From the NCBI GenBank assembly GCA_019419585.1, contig DXZQ01000005.1:1-64000 (forward strand): a stretch of DNA of 64,000 nucleotides, written 5' to 3'. Source of the stretch: Collinsella sp. (GTDB lineage Bacteria > Actinomycetota > Coriobacteriia > Coriobacteriales > Coriobacteriaceae). Below the pieces are notes generated by a model. It was not told where the DNA came from. It searched no databases and was given only the letters and a program-made list of their open reading frames with translations. Both the position numbers and the translations under genes were made by a program. This document shows, piece after piece, positions 44,688 through 52,969 of the stretch; the stretch's first letter is position 1; each line of letters opens with the position of its first letter.

Positions 44688-45500
44688 ATGACCAGCTTGG
44701 CCAACGCTCTGGCTGCCGCCGTCGGCAGTCAATCTGAAAAATCGAATGATGCCCCTGCGCCGTTCGTGTTCCAAACCGAGCTTTCGGTTGGCGGAGGCAA
44801 TCTGGGTACTTCCGCTGCAGCGCCTGTGCTGCAGCGCCCCGTCGCAACCCGTGAGCTCAAGGACTATCCATGGCTTCTCGTGCGCCTCGGTCTCGTTTCG
44901 GTGGTTGGCAAGACGATGCCGAATGGGCGCAAATGCTCGATCGGCACCGTTATCCTGCTCTCGCATATCGGATCTGGTCTTTCCGAGCTTCGTGAGTCAA
45001 CGGCCGTCGAACTTGATATCGATCGGTGCCGAGTGAGTACAACCATCAACGAGATGGTTGGTTGGGGATGGGTCGTGCGCTCGGAAAGCGGGGCTCTTTC
45101 GGTTGACTTTGATGAAATCGGTAACTTTGTCGGCATGTCCAAAAGCGAATTGATTAGCGGTCAGTTCCTTCACGTGCCGCGATTCATGCTTGCAAGTGAT
45201 GCGTTCCACGATGCAGCCTGTGTCGTGTTCGGCGACCTCGTGTCCCAAAGTCTGCTGGACCACCCCCGCGGCGCGATGAAGAACCCGGAGCTGGCAGAGC
45301 TCCTGGGTATTTCCGTCTCCGCGCTCCAAAAGGCTAGGAAGCATCTTGCCGAGCAAGGTTTCATTGAGCTCAAGAAGCAGGGAAAGCAGGTCGTGCCGGA
45401 AATCGCGTCGGGGGCCGCTGTGGCTGCGGTCCGTCTCGAAGATGACCGCACACGAGCACTGGAAGCGATTCTCAAGAAGTCGAGAAAGAGAAACAAGTAA
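44688..45500 (+). CDS. Winged-helix protein, candidate replication initiator
   Basis: The 270-residue protein begins MTSLANALAAAVGSQSEKSN. Two helix-turn-helix regions can be seen: ELDIDRCRVSTTINEMVGWG and LAELLGISVSALQKARKHLA with EQGFIELKKQG as wing. It sits between the iteron array and a 34-bp palindrome of the same core sequence, before a DnaB-type helicase. This is the layout of theta plasmid initiators. No standard Rep family was recognised, so the role is inferred from context. Confidence 0.62.
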   Translation: MTSLANALAAAVGSQSEKSNDAPAPFVFQTELSVGGGNLGTSAAAPVLQRPVATRELKDYPWLLVRLGLVSVVGKTMPNGRKCSIGTVILLSHIGSGLSELRESTAVELDIDRCRVSTTINEMVGWGWVVRSESGALSVDFDEIGNFVGMSKSELISGQFLHVPRFMLASDAFHDAACVVFGDLVSQSLLDHPRGAMKNPELAELLGISVSALQKARKHLAEQGFIELKKQGKQVVPEIASGAAVAAVRLEDDRTRALEAILKKSRKRNK

Positions 45501-45534
45501 ATGCGCACTGATGCAACGTTGCATCAGTGCGCAT
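45501..45534. promoter_or_regulatory. Perfect 34-bp palindrome centred on GCAACGTTGC
   Basis: Arms ATGCGCACTGATGCAAC and its exact complement meet at AACGTT, directly after the initiator stop codon. It shares the CTGATGCAACGTT core with the iterons. Confidence 0.85.
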
Positions 45535-45546
45535 TAAGGGATAAAT

Positions 45547-45626
45547 CTAGATATTTTCTAGAAAATATCTAGAAAATATCAGATTATTCAACTGCGTATT
45601 CATGCAACGTTGCATTGGTACGCAGT
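45547..45626. promoter_or_regulatory. Site D array plus GCAACGTTGC palindrome ahead of the helicase
   Basis: CTAGA cores occur at 45547, 45558 and 45569 (11 bp apart). They are followed at 45591-45626 by a 36-bp imperfect palindrome (16 of 18 arm positions) with the same core as the iterons. Both repeat families thus meet at the helicase promoter. Confidence 0.78.
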
Positions 45627-45639
45627 AGGAAGGCCAAAT

Positions 45640-46998
45640 ATGCCGTTACCAACGAAACTCCCGTCCAACATCGAAGCAGAAAAGAAAGTGCTGGCCGCCG
45701 CCATGACGAACCGCGTTTCACGCGTGGAAATCGTGGCAAGTTGCACGGAGTCAGATTTTTTCTCTCCGTCGAACAGGACGATCTTCAAGGCGATTTGCGA
45801 TCTTGATGCGAAGGGTATCGGGGCCGACTGCGTCTCCGTCATCGATGGGCTTCGGAGCAGCGGAAAGCTCGCTGCCGTCGGTGGCGAGGCATACGTCATC
45901 GAACTCATCTCGGACGACTTTGCTCAGGCGTCGTATGAGCACTACGTTGACATCCTGCGACGTGACACCGCTCGCCGTAATGTCATCGCCGCGACCGCTG
46001 AAGTAACGTCGCTAACCAATAACCCGCCGATAGACACCGCGGAATACATCTCCGCAGTCCAGGACACCTTTCTCGCCGCGACCGAGCAATCCGTCCCAAG
46101 CGATTACAAGAGCATGGAAAGCGCTTTACGCCTCGTCCTCGATTCCGCCGAGGCGACCAGGACGGGCGGAGCGACGGACCATGTCAAAACTGGATTCTCC
46201 AAGCTCGATGAGCTTATCGGTTCGTTCGAGCCTGGACAGCTCATCGTCCTCGGCGCTCGGCCAGCGGTCGGTAAGAGTGCTTTCGCAATCAATCTGGCAA
46301 CATCGATCGCAAGCGTTGGTACGAAGGTATGCCTCTTCTCGCTGGAGATGACTGCTACCGAAATAGGACAGCGCATACTCGCGAGCGCGTCGGCCGGCGC
46401 TTCAAGCGGCTTGACCATCGGAGCCATCAGGGATGGGCTTATCAAGGAGGGCGACCGCGCCCTGGCTGAGAACATCGTGGCATCCGTGAGTGCTCTGCCA
46501 ATCGACATTGACGACACGCCCGGAACGACCGTCGCGTCCATTCGCGCCAAGGCGAGGCGCATGCTTCGCGGGCAAGGAAAGGGAATCATCATCGTCGACT
46601 ACCTGCAGCTGGTTGATGATCCCAAGGGAAGCAAGTTCGAGAGCAGGAACGTTCAGATCGGCAAGATCTCCCGTTCGCTCAAGATCCTCGCAAAGGAGCT
46701 TAACGTTCCCGTCATTGCGTTATCCCAGCTTTCTCGGCAGGTTGAGAATCGCGTCGGAAAAGTGCCCCAGTTGTCTGATCTTCGCGACTCCGGCTCGATC
46801 GAACAGGACGCCGATATTGTTATGTTCTTGGACCGTTCAGCCGACGATCGAGAGGCGAACATGGATGGACGTCCGGCCAAGGGCATCGCGAATGTCATCG
46901 TTGCTAAAAACCGAATGGGGGCGACCGGGACTGTTGAGTTCGTCTTCAAGCCGGAGTACTGCCGGTTCTACGTTGCCGCAAGAAACGTAGCGCGATAA
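45640..46998 (+). CDS. DnaB-type replicative helicase
   Basis: From ATG 45640 (AGGAAGG) the protein is 452 residues. The N-terminal DnaB domain starts PSNIEAEKKVLAAAMTN. The RecA-like core has GARPAVGKSAFAINLA (Walker A), FSLEMTATEIGQRILAS, IIIVDYLQLVDD (Walker B) and ALSQLSRQVENR, and ends SIEQDADIVMFLDR. All DnaB motifs are present. It is a second helicase, independent of the chromosomal one, and supports theta-type replication of the element. Confidence 0.93.
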   Translation: MPLPTKLPSNIEAEKKVLAAAMTNRVSRVEIVASCTESDFFSPSNRTIFKAICDLDAKGIGADCVSVIDGLRSSGKLAAVGGEAYVIELISDDFAQASYEHYVDILRRDTARRNVIAATAEVTSLTNNPPIDTAEYISAVQDTFLAATEQSVPSDYKSMESALRLVLDSAEATRTGGATDHVKTGFSKLDELIGSFEPGQLIVLGARPAVGKSAFAINLATSIASVGTKVCLFSLEMTATEIGQRILASASAGASSGLTIGAIRDGLIKEGDRALAENIVASVSALPIDIDDTPGTTVASIRAKARRMLRGQGKGIIIVDYLQLVDDPKGSKFESRNVQIGKISRSLKILAKELNVPVIALSQLSRQVENRVGKVPQLSDLRDSGSIEQDADIVMFLDRSADDREANMDGRPAKGIANVIVAKNRMGATGTVEFVFKPEYCRFYVAARNVAR

Positions 46999-47011
46999 TG
47001 CAGTGTATTGT

Positions 47012-47037
47012 GTACTCATGCAACGTTGCATGAGTAC
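47012..47037. promoter_or_regulatory. Perfect 26-bp palindrome after the helicase gene
   Basis: GTACTCATGCAAC and its complement meet at AACGTT, 13 bp after the helicase stop. A single CTAGAA site follows at 47050. Confidence 0.85.
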
Positions 47038-47097
47038 GCTTTTGCCAAATTTCTAGAAGATCTATCGCAATAGATGGATTGAAAAAGGGGGATCCAT

Positions 47098-47346
47098 ATG
47101 TATGGACCGGTGAGCAAGGACGGGCCGTCGATGGAGTTTGGCGAGGTCGGCGAGGAAGTTAAGGATGAGGTTCGGCGGCAAGTGATTGGCAAGATCGTCG
47201 AGAGAGCCAGGGGCAAGCTCAAGGCCCGTGACAAGCGCGAAGACGATCCGTTTTGGGGTCGCGGGAATCAAGAACACCTTCGTCGAGCTGCGGAAAGACT
47301 GGATTCCGGCGAGGGAGTGGAGCACGGATTGATCAAAGAAGAATGA
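47098..47346 (+). CDS. 82-residue charged hypothetical protein
   Basis: It starts MYGPVSKDGPSMEFGEVGEE after AAAAAGGGGG and is rich in Arg, Lys and Glu (QVIGKIVERARGKLKARDKR). Mostly helical and soluble. It follows the helicase; a replication or copy-control accessory role is possible. Confidence 0.65.
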   Translation: MYGPVSKDGPSMEFGEVGEEVKDEVRRQVIGKIVERARGKLKARDKREDDPFWGRGNQEHLRRAAERLDSGEGVEHGLIKEE

Positions 47347-47373
47347 CGCTCTGCTAGAATCAGCAGCGCTGTC

Positions 47374-47610
47374 GGCAGCCCTTGTGCCGGGCAGAGCCCT
47401 CCATCCGATGGGAGGTGATGCCCATGACCGATTTCACCGAGTTCGTGAAGCTCTTGACCGCCCTGGTCTCGCTCCTCACGGCCCTTGTCGGCCTTTCCAA
47501 GGCACTCAAGCAGGGCTCGAAGCCCAAAAAGAAAGGTCACCGTCGCTAAGATGATGACCTAACTTTCTAGCGCAACGGCTCTGCCCAGCTCTTCACAACT
47601 TGGGCTGCCG
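47374..47610. repeat. Inverted segments around the small peptide gene
   Basis: GGCAGCCC and GGGCAGAGCC (47374-47398) recur as complements GGCTCTGCCC and GGGCTGCC at 47577-47609. In Fst-type modules such repeats let the antisense RNA pair with the toxin mRNA. The remaining gap to 47979 has no gene. Confidence 0.6.
47424..47549 (+). CDS. 41-residue membrane peptide, type I toxin-like
   Basis: MTDFTEFVKLLTALVSLLTA and LVGLSKALK form one membrane helix, followed by a very basic end (PKKKGHRR). GGGAGGTG lies before the ATG. The gene is enclosed by inverted segments (47374-47398 and 47577-47610), and CTCTGCTAGAATC upstream matches the block ahead of the peptide at 26661. This fits an Fst-like plasmid addiction module. 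Confidence 0.6.
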   Translation: MTDFTEFVKLLTALVSLLTALVGLSKALKQGSKPKKKGHRR

Positions 47611-47700
47611 TCGGCACCATTCTACCCGCTTGCCATTGCTGTTGTCGATGCGCCGTATCAAGAATCCACGGCAGCGCTCGTGGTTGCAAAACAGCCCAAC

Positions 47701-47790
47701 AAATAGCGGCTATTAGTCAGTTCGGCTGTCCAAAAGGCCTAATAGTTGCTAATAGTGGCTAGTTGGCAACGGATTTGGGCTATTAGCTCT
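47701..47790. repeat. CTATTAG/CTAATAG repeats, right set
   Basis: GCTATTAG occurs near 47709 and 47779, with CCTAATAG and GCTAATAG near 47738 and 47748. It mirrors the set at 42096-42175, so the two sets enclose the replication and partition genes. Confidence 0.55.
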
Positions 47791-47979
47791 AACAGTGCCT
47801 ATACTATGACCCCACAAACGAGACACGGTTTTCTGTCCGCACGAGGTTTTAAAGTTTTAGCTGGAACAATCCGGCAGATTGGAGCACAGAACATGAGGTC
47901 AGAACGCCTCATGTCGCTCAAAATACGTCTCCTCAACTGCGCAAAGGAGAACGGTTTTTAGCGACAAGGAGACAATGGA

Positions 47980-48618
47980 ATGATCTGGTTTACCAGCGAC
48001 ACCCACTTCGGGCATGAGAACGTGCTGAAGTTCACCGACCGCCCGTGGGAGACGATTTGGAAGATGAACGACGCCATCGTCGACAGCATCAACGGCAGGG
48101 TTGCCGTGGACGACGAACTCTACATCCTGGGTGATTTCTCATTCAAGATGACCGCCCAGGACGCCTATGGGCTTCGCAAGCGGATTGCCTGCAGACGCAT
48201 CCACCTCGTCCCGGGAAACCACGACAAGGACTGGACCCAGCCGGCGGTCGCAGGCGCCTTCACCGTGGAGCCGCCGATCTGCGTGCTCAAGATCGACGGG
48301 CAGAAGATCGTCCTGAGCCATTACCCCATGGCCGACTGGCAGGGCATGAACCATGGATCGTGGCACCTCCACGGGCACATCCACAGCAGCGGCGGCGCGT
48401 ACAACGAGTTCAACCGCAAGCAGGGCCTTCTGCGCTACGACGTCGGTTGCGATGCCAACGGGCACTCCCCGGTGAGCCTCGACGAGCTGAGGGAATGGTT
48501 CGCCGGGGTCGGCGAGCCGTGCGGCCGGGTGAAATGGCCCTGGTGGGTCAACGAGACCGGCGACAGGCAGGTCGAGCGCGAGCTGGCGGCGTACAAGAGG
48601 GAAGAGGCGATCCGATGA
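47980..48618 (+). CDS. Calcineurin-like metallophosphoesterase 1
   Basis: The 212-residue enzyme has all metal-binding blocks: SDTHFGHENV, LGDFSF, VPGNHDKDW, LSHYPMADW and HGHIHSSGG. It resembles phage and plasmid phosphoesterases of YfcE/MJ0936 type. It is the first of three such genes joined by overlaps. The substrate cannot be told from sequence. Confidence 0.88.
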   Translation: MIWFTSDTHFGHENVLKFTDRPWETIWKMNDAIVDSINGRVAVDDELYILGDFSFKMTAQDAYGLRKRIACRRIHLVPGNHDKDWTQPAVAGAFTVEPPICVLKIDGQKIVLSHYPMADWQGMNHGSWHLHGHIHSSGGAYNEFNRKQGLLRYDVGCDANGHSPVSLDELREWFAGVGEPCGRVKWPWWVNETGDRQVERELAAYKREEAIR

Positions 48619-49340
48619 CGGTCTATGTGACGGGCGACATCCACAGTGGGCTCGACATGCAAAAGCTCCGCGACTGGGAGCTCGGGGATAGCCTTACCGG
48701 CGATGACTATCTCATCGTTGCCGGTGACTTTGGCTTTCCGTGGGACTTTTCTGCCGAGGAATGCGCCGACATCGCCTGGCTGGAGTCGCGCCCCTACGCG
48801 GCACTGTTCGTCGACGGCAACCACGAGCGCTTCGACCACTGGGAGGAGCGCCCCATGGAGCCGTGGCACGGCGGGCTGACGCAGCGCCTGTCGGACACCT
48901 CGCCCATTCGGCGCCTGACGCGCGGCGAGGTCTTCGAGCTCGACGGCTCGACGGTCTTCACCATGGGCGGTGCCACGAGCGTGGACAGGGAATACCGCGT
49001 TCCGTATTCCAGCTGGTGGCCTCAGGAGCTCCCGGACGAGCGCGAATTCGATGCCGCGCGGGCAAAGCTCGACGAGGTCGGCTGGAAGGTCGACTGCGTC
49101 ATCACCCATACCTGCGCCACGCGCATGCTCTCGCCGACGCTCTACCCGGACCCGGGCTGGGAACGCCCTGATGTGGACCGGCTGACCGGATTCCTCGACG
49201 AGCTCGAGGACCGCCTGGACTACAAGCGCTGGTATTACGGCCATTTTCACCGAGACGGCAACCCGGACGAACGTCATACCGTGCTGTACGACCGGATCGT
49301 GAGGCTCGGGGACAAACTCCTGCCGTGGGGTGCGTACTGA
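48615..49340 (+). CDS. Calcineurin-like metallophosphoesterase 2
   Basis: The 241-residue enzyme starts MTVYVTGDIHSGLDMQKLRD, overlapping the first gene by ATGA. Motifs are GDIHSG, AGDFGFPWD, VDGNHERFD, THTCATRM and GHFHRDG. It is closer to number 3 than to number 1 (shared REY/RQY block and SWWPQE/SWWPEE). Confidence 0.88.
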   Translation: MTVYVTGDIHSGLDMQKLRDWELGDSLTGDDYLIVAGDFGFPWDFSAEECADIAWLESRPYAALFVDGNHERFDHWEERPMEPWHGGLTQRLSDTSPIRRLTRGEVFELDGSTVFTMGGATSVDREYRVPYSSWWPQELPDEREFDAARAKLDEVGWKVDCVITHTCATRMLSPTLYPDPGWERPDVDRLTGFLDELEDRLDYKRWYYGHFHRDGNPDERHTVLYDRIVRLGDKLLPWGAY

Positions 49341-50077
49341 TGGCTATCTATGTGACAGGAGACGTGCACGGCAGGGCCGAGTACGGGGCCAGCAGGTTCG
49401 CCTTCAGGTCTTGGTCGCTGGGCCGGACTCTGACGAGCGACGACGTGGTGATCGTGGCCGGCGACTTCGGCTTTGTCTGGGACGGCTCGAATGCTGAGAG
49501 GTATTGGCTCGACTGGTTCGAGTCCAAACCGTGGACTACGTGCTTCGTCGACGGAAACCATGAGAACCATCACGCCTTGGCCAATCTGCCGGTACGGGAG
49601 TGGAACGATGGGCTCGTCCATGAGGTGCGACCGCGCGTGCTGCACCTGATGCGCGGGGAGGTGTTCGATATCGACGGGCTCACAGTCCTTGCCATGGGCG
49701 GCGCCGCGAGCAACGACAGGCAGTATCGCAAGGAGGGGAGGAGCTGGTGGCCCGAGGAGATGCCGAGCGAGGAAGAGACGGAGCACTGCCGCTCCTCGCT
49801 CGACCGCGTGGGCTGGAAGGTCGACTACGTTGTGACTCACGAGGCCCCTGCCGCCCTGGCGGAGAAGCTGTGTCGCGAGCGCGGGCGCGAGTATCGGGGC
49901 GACCGACTTCAGCGATTCCTTGCCGAGCTCGACGGTCAGCTCGGCTACCGCGCCTGGTTCTTCGGCCACTACCACGACGACAAATGGTGCGACGCCAAGC
50001 ACCGCCTGATCTACCAAGACATCGTGTCGATCGAAGATGCCGCGCTCGGTTCTAGAAACCTCCTAGAAATGCTCTAG
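49340..50077 (+). CDS. Calcineurin-like metallophosphoesterase 3
   Basis: The 245-residue enzyme starts MAIYVTGDVHGRAEYGASRF, sharing one base with the previous stop (TGATG). Motifs are GDVHGR, AGDFGFVWD, VDGNHENHH, THEAPAAL and GHYHDDKW. Its last codons (SRNLLEML) are built from an 11-bp TCTAGAA array, so the gene end and the repeat overlap. Confidence 0.88.
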   Translation: MAIYVTGDVHGRAEYGASRFAFRSWSLGRTLTSDDVVIVAGDFGFVWDGSNAERYWLDWFESKPWTTCFVDGNHENHHALANLPVREWNDGLVHEVRPRVLHLMRGEVFDIDGLTVLAMGGAASNDRQYRKEGRSWWPEEMPSEEETEHCRSSLDRVGWKVDYVVTHEAPAALAEKLCRERGREYRGDRLQRFLAELDGQLGYRAWFFGHYHDDKWCDAKHRLIYQDIVSIEDAALGSRNLLEML

Positions 50078-50091
50078 AAGGTTTCTAGAAA
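50052..50091. repeat. 11-bp phased TCTAGAA array, site F
   Basis: CTAGAA cores at 50052, 50063, 50074 and 50085 are exactly 11 bp apart and straddle the end of phosphoesterase 3. Confidence 0.8.
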
Positions 50092-50108
50092 ATTAGATGC
50101 TATGAGGC

Positions 50109-50618
50109 CTATTCCAATTCAAAGGTCTGGTCGAGAGAGTTCGATCCAGCGCTCGTGCCGTCGACTTTCACTTCGATGGGAGACATGTCGTTGAGGTCAA
50201 AAATCGACACACCGTCGCATTCGCCTCCCGGCGCAAGCCCTTGCGAAGAGAAGTGGTCTTCCTGCAAATCGGCGGCAAACCCGCGAGATAGCATCTGCTT
50301 ATTTTGATAAGCCGTGATGTAGCTACCAACAGCGCATGAATCTGCCGATCGGTTGTTAATGGCGTGCCAGCGAACAACGGCAACCTTCCCGCCATCGCCA
50401 GCCGAGGAATCATGCACCTCGACGCCGGTGACTGAATACTCCATCTTGCCGTAAACCCCGTCTTCCTGCGCGTTATCAGAATCGGCGACCTGAACTGCCG
50501 TCTGGCGATCGTCTGCCTGGCTGCACCCAGAGGTCATAACTAGGGCGGCTGGCAGAACACCCGCAGCCCCAAAGTTCCGAGCTAGGTTGATTGCCTTTTT
50601 AACAGAGAGATGTTCCAT
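50109..50618 (-). CDS. Lipoprotein with DUF5067-like domain
   Basis: The 169-residue protein has a signal with lipobox MTSGC (Cys32). The mature part contains VVRWHAINNRSADSCAVGSY and FSSQGLAPGGECDGVSIFDL, like small DUF5067-type lipoproteins. GGAG lies ahead of the start. It sits at the outer cell face; role unknown. Confidence 0.75.
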   Translation of the reverse strand: MEHLSVKKAINLARNFGAAGVLPAALVMTSGCSQADDRQTAVQVADSDNAQEDGVYGKMEYSVTGVEVHDSSAGDGGKVAVVRWHAINNRSADSCAVGSYITAYQNKQMLSRGFAADLQEDHFSSQGLAPGGECDGVSIFDLNDMSPIEVKVDGTSAGSNSLDQTFELE

Positions 50619-50652
50619 CGACTACTCCAAACTTAATTGTTTTTGAATGCCA

Positions 50653-50862
50653 TCAGCCAAACAGCCAAGCCCCAATGAGCATGACCACTGAAACTGCTGC
50701 AAGCGAAGCCCAGACGGCATTTTGACGGGTGATGACACCGCTGATGGTGAGCGCATTTGCGCCGGCACCATCAATGACAGTCCAGACGAGTGCCGTGACC
50801 AAAAAGACGACTAGCCCTGCCGTTATCAACTCACGGCGAGACGGCCTTAGCTTGTCGGACAT
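50653..50862 (-). CDS. 69-residue two-helix membrane protein
   Basis: It has helices ELITAGLVVFLVTALVWTVI and AVWASLAAVSVVMLIGAWLF. The start overlaps the upstream gene end by 16 bp, so it is coupled to the coiled-coil DNA-binding protein. Function unknown. Confidence 0.65.
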   Translation of the reverse strand: MSDKLRPSRRELITAGLVVFLVTALVWTVIDGAGANALTISGVITRQNAVWASLAAVSVVMLIGAWLFG

Positions 50863-51557
50863 ATCTGCTCGCCCCTCGCCTGGGTCATGACCTCGACCTT
50901 GGCCTCGGCCACGGCCGCCCGCTGCTCGGAGGCGGCGAGGCGGTCCTTGAGGGCGGCGACCTCGGCCATCAGGTCACGCTGGGCGAGGAGGGAGACGTTG
51001 AGATCGGCCTGAGCCTTGGCCGCGGCGTCGACCGCGCCCCTCATGCTTTCAATTCGATCGTCTTTTGCGGCTGATTCTGCCAAGAGCTGATTGTTCTCGG
51101 AATCGAGCTTCTTGAGCTGCGAGAGGTAATCGGCGACGGTGGCGTGGAGCTCATCGTTCTCAATCTCCAAGCTCGCAGTATCCAGCTCGAATTTCTCCTT
51201 GATGGCGGCGACCTGCTCGACGCAATTAGATTTGATGCTCTGAATCTGTTCCGTTGCACTTTTCTTGGCGGCGTCAGCGTCCTCGCGGGCAGCACGAGCC
51301 TCCATCGCGGCAGCTTCGGCAGCGCCCACGATGATGCGCTTGACCCGCTCGACCGCCTCATCGAGGACGGCTGATGCGTCGAGCGCAGCCTTCACGCCGG
51401 GAGTGGCGTTAGGGTGGTAGCCATCGACCAAGCGGGCGACGGTATCGGCCTGCGAGAGACCAAGGCTCGTGCTGATGTCCTTTATGGCGTCACGGGTCTC
51501 CGATGAGACATTCAGACTGGTCATTTTCTTTTCGGACTGGACTTGGTTTTCGGCCAT
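50847..51557 (-). CDS. Ribbon-helix-helix protein with long coiled coil
   Basis: From ATG 51557 the 236-residue protein has an N-terminal KKMTSLNVSSETRDAIKDIS ribbon-helix-helix and then a coiled coil through residues 80-220 (EEDADAAKKSATEQ-like heptads, LKKLDSENNQLLAESAAKDD). The layout recalls plasmid KfrA-like or MobC-like architectural proteins. It may act in plasmid maintenance. Confidence 0.68.
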   Translation of the reverse strand: MAENQVQSEKKMTSLNVSSETRDAIKDISTSLGLSQADTVARLVDGYHPNATPGVKAALDASAVLDEAVERVKRIIVGAAEAAAMEARAAREDADAAKKSATEQIQSIKSNCVEQVAAIKEKFELDTASLEIENDELHATVADYLSQLKKLDSENNQLLAESAAKDDRIESMRGAVDAAAKAQADLNVSLLAQRDLMAEVAALKDRLAASEQRAAVAEAKVEVMTQARGEQICPTS

Positions 51558-51782
51558 GATGCGGCACTCCAATCAACAACGGGCATGGCTCCGCCATGCC
51601 ATATGGCTGGGAACAATGCACGGCCGCTGTTGAGTTGTCTTTTTCCTGCGATCGGTGAGTTCTAGAAAGGCGTCTCAAGTCATGCGTTCACGCAGGTTTT
51701 CGGTTAGAGAAATACCGCACCCTTATATAGTAACGCCGCCGCACTCGGGCCTATTAGGCAAATCGCGAAACGACAGACGGAC

Positions 51783-52367
51783 TTATTTCCTGACGCCCAC
51801 CAATCCGCGTTCACGAAGGATGCGGTACAGCGTTGATTTGGAGACGCCAGTCGCAGCGCAAATATCGGGAATAGGAGTCTCTCCTCCAAGATAGAGCCTT
51901 ACTGCGGCATCGGCTTTGACGCCGGCAGTGCGAGGCCTGCCACCCACGTTGCCGCCGTGGCTCCGTTTGACGGCGATACCCTCGGCCTGGCGTTGCCTGA
52001 TCAGATCTCGCTCAAGTTCCGCGGTGCAAGCATGGGTGCCAAGCACGAAGCGCCCGAATGCGGTATCTAGATCCACGGGCTGTTTCAGGGACGTGAGCTT
52101 CACGCCGAGGTTTCGAAACATAAGGTCATAGTTGAGCAGCTGCCTGGTCGATCTGGTCAAGCGCTCCCAGGATTCGACCACCACCTCGTCGCCCGCCCGC
52201 ATCTTCTTGAACAGGCGCTTCTGCTGCGTCCGGTCGCCGTCCTGGGCACCCGTGACCTTGTCCTTGTAGATATGGCCATAGGCCACGCCAGCGTTCACCA
52301 GAGCCTCGATCTGGCGGTCCAACCTCTGGTCTTTCGTGCTCACGCGAGCATATCCGTAACGTGTCAT
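51783..52367 (-). CDS. Small serine recombinase (resolvase/invertase)
   Basis: The 194-residue enzyme starts MTRYGYARVSTKDQRLDRQI after GGAGG; Ser10 is the nucleophile. GDRTQQKRLFKKMRAGDEVV and SWERLTRSTRQLL complete the catalytic domain. A C-terminal helix-turn-helix reads IPDICAATGVSKSTLYRILR. It could resolve plasmid dimers or invert DNA. A longer start at 52553 is not supported. Confidence 0.92.
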   Translation of the reverse strand: MTRYGYARVSTKDQRLDRQIEALVNAGVAYGHIYKDKVTGAQDGDRTQQKRLFKKMRAGDEVVVESWERLTRSTRQLLNYDLMFRNLGVKLTSLKQPVDLDTAFGRFVLGTHACTAELERDLIRQRQAEGIAVKRSHGGNVGGRPRTAGVKADAAVRLYLGGETPIPDICAATGVSKSTLYRILRERGLVGVRK

Positions 52368-52604
52368 TTCAGCCTCCTGCCTCGTATTTGATTTTCCCAT
52401 GGGAATTGACGCGGAGGTTTTGACACTGGGTTTTGGCACTCGACGTTCACGGCATCGAGGGTTCGATTTTCGAGTGCCCAGAGGCATACGTTTTGAGACT
52501 GTGGCTATTTGGCGATTAAGTTCGACAGTCGCCGCTTCAGCTAGAATTGACAAGACGACGCATTCCGTGCGCGGGCGGCCGACAATTCGATTGGAGGCTT
52601 CCCT

Positions 52605-52757
52605 ATGCTAAAGATCCTTGATGCGCTGGCCGCCCTTGCGACGGTCGGCACGTTCGTCATTGCGTTTTTCGATTCGTATGATGTCCGAGTTAAGGTCCGT
52701 AGGCGTACGCGCGGTGCGGACGGTGGACGGCATTTGCGCCGCAACAAGCGCAAATAA
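52605..52757 (+). CDS. 50-residue membrane peptide with basic tail
   Basis: MLKILDALAALATVGTFVIA then FFDSYDVRVKVRRRTRG and a tail of Arg and Lys. TTGGAGG lies 8 bp before the ATG and a hairpin follows the stop. It resembles the peptide at 47424 in layout, so a third toxin-like peptide is possible. Confidence 0.55.
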   Translation: MLKILDALAALATVGTFVIAFFDSYDVRVKVRRRTRGADGGRHLRRNKRK

Positions 52758-52758
52758 G

Positions 52759-52787
52759 AATGCCCGGGGTGGAGCCCGGGCATTTAA
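52759..52787 (+). terminator. Hairpin after the 50-residue peptide gene
   Basis: AATGCCCGGG and CCCGGGCATT pair around a 6-base loop, followed by TAAC. No long T-run. Confidence 0.7.
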
Positions 52788-52969
52788 CTAAACCAGAAAA
52801 CTAGGCCGCCCGCGCTCTCGATACTTACACGGGATGCGTCGTCTTCTACGGTGATTTTACCCTCTTTAGTCAGATAAAACCACCGTATGCTTGGGTTTTC
52901 ATGCGAGTTCATCCATCGTTCATGCGATGTGAATCGCAGCGACAGTGCGATACCGCCCGAAGGCTGCGA

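Noticed and set aside
47746..47961. 71-codon plus frame ahead of the phosphoesterases
   Set aside because: It reads through the CTATTAG repeats and has no ribosome site.
52784..52912. 42-codon minus frame beside the 50-residue peptide
   Set aside because: Reasonable composition but no ribosome site and it overlaps the hairpin; left unannotated.
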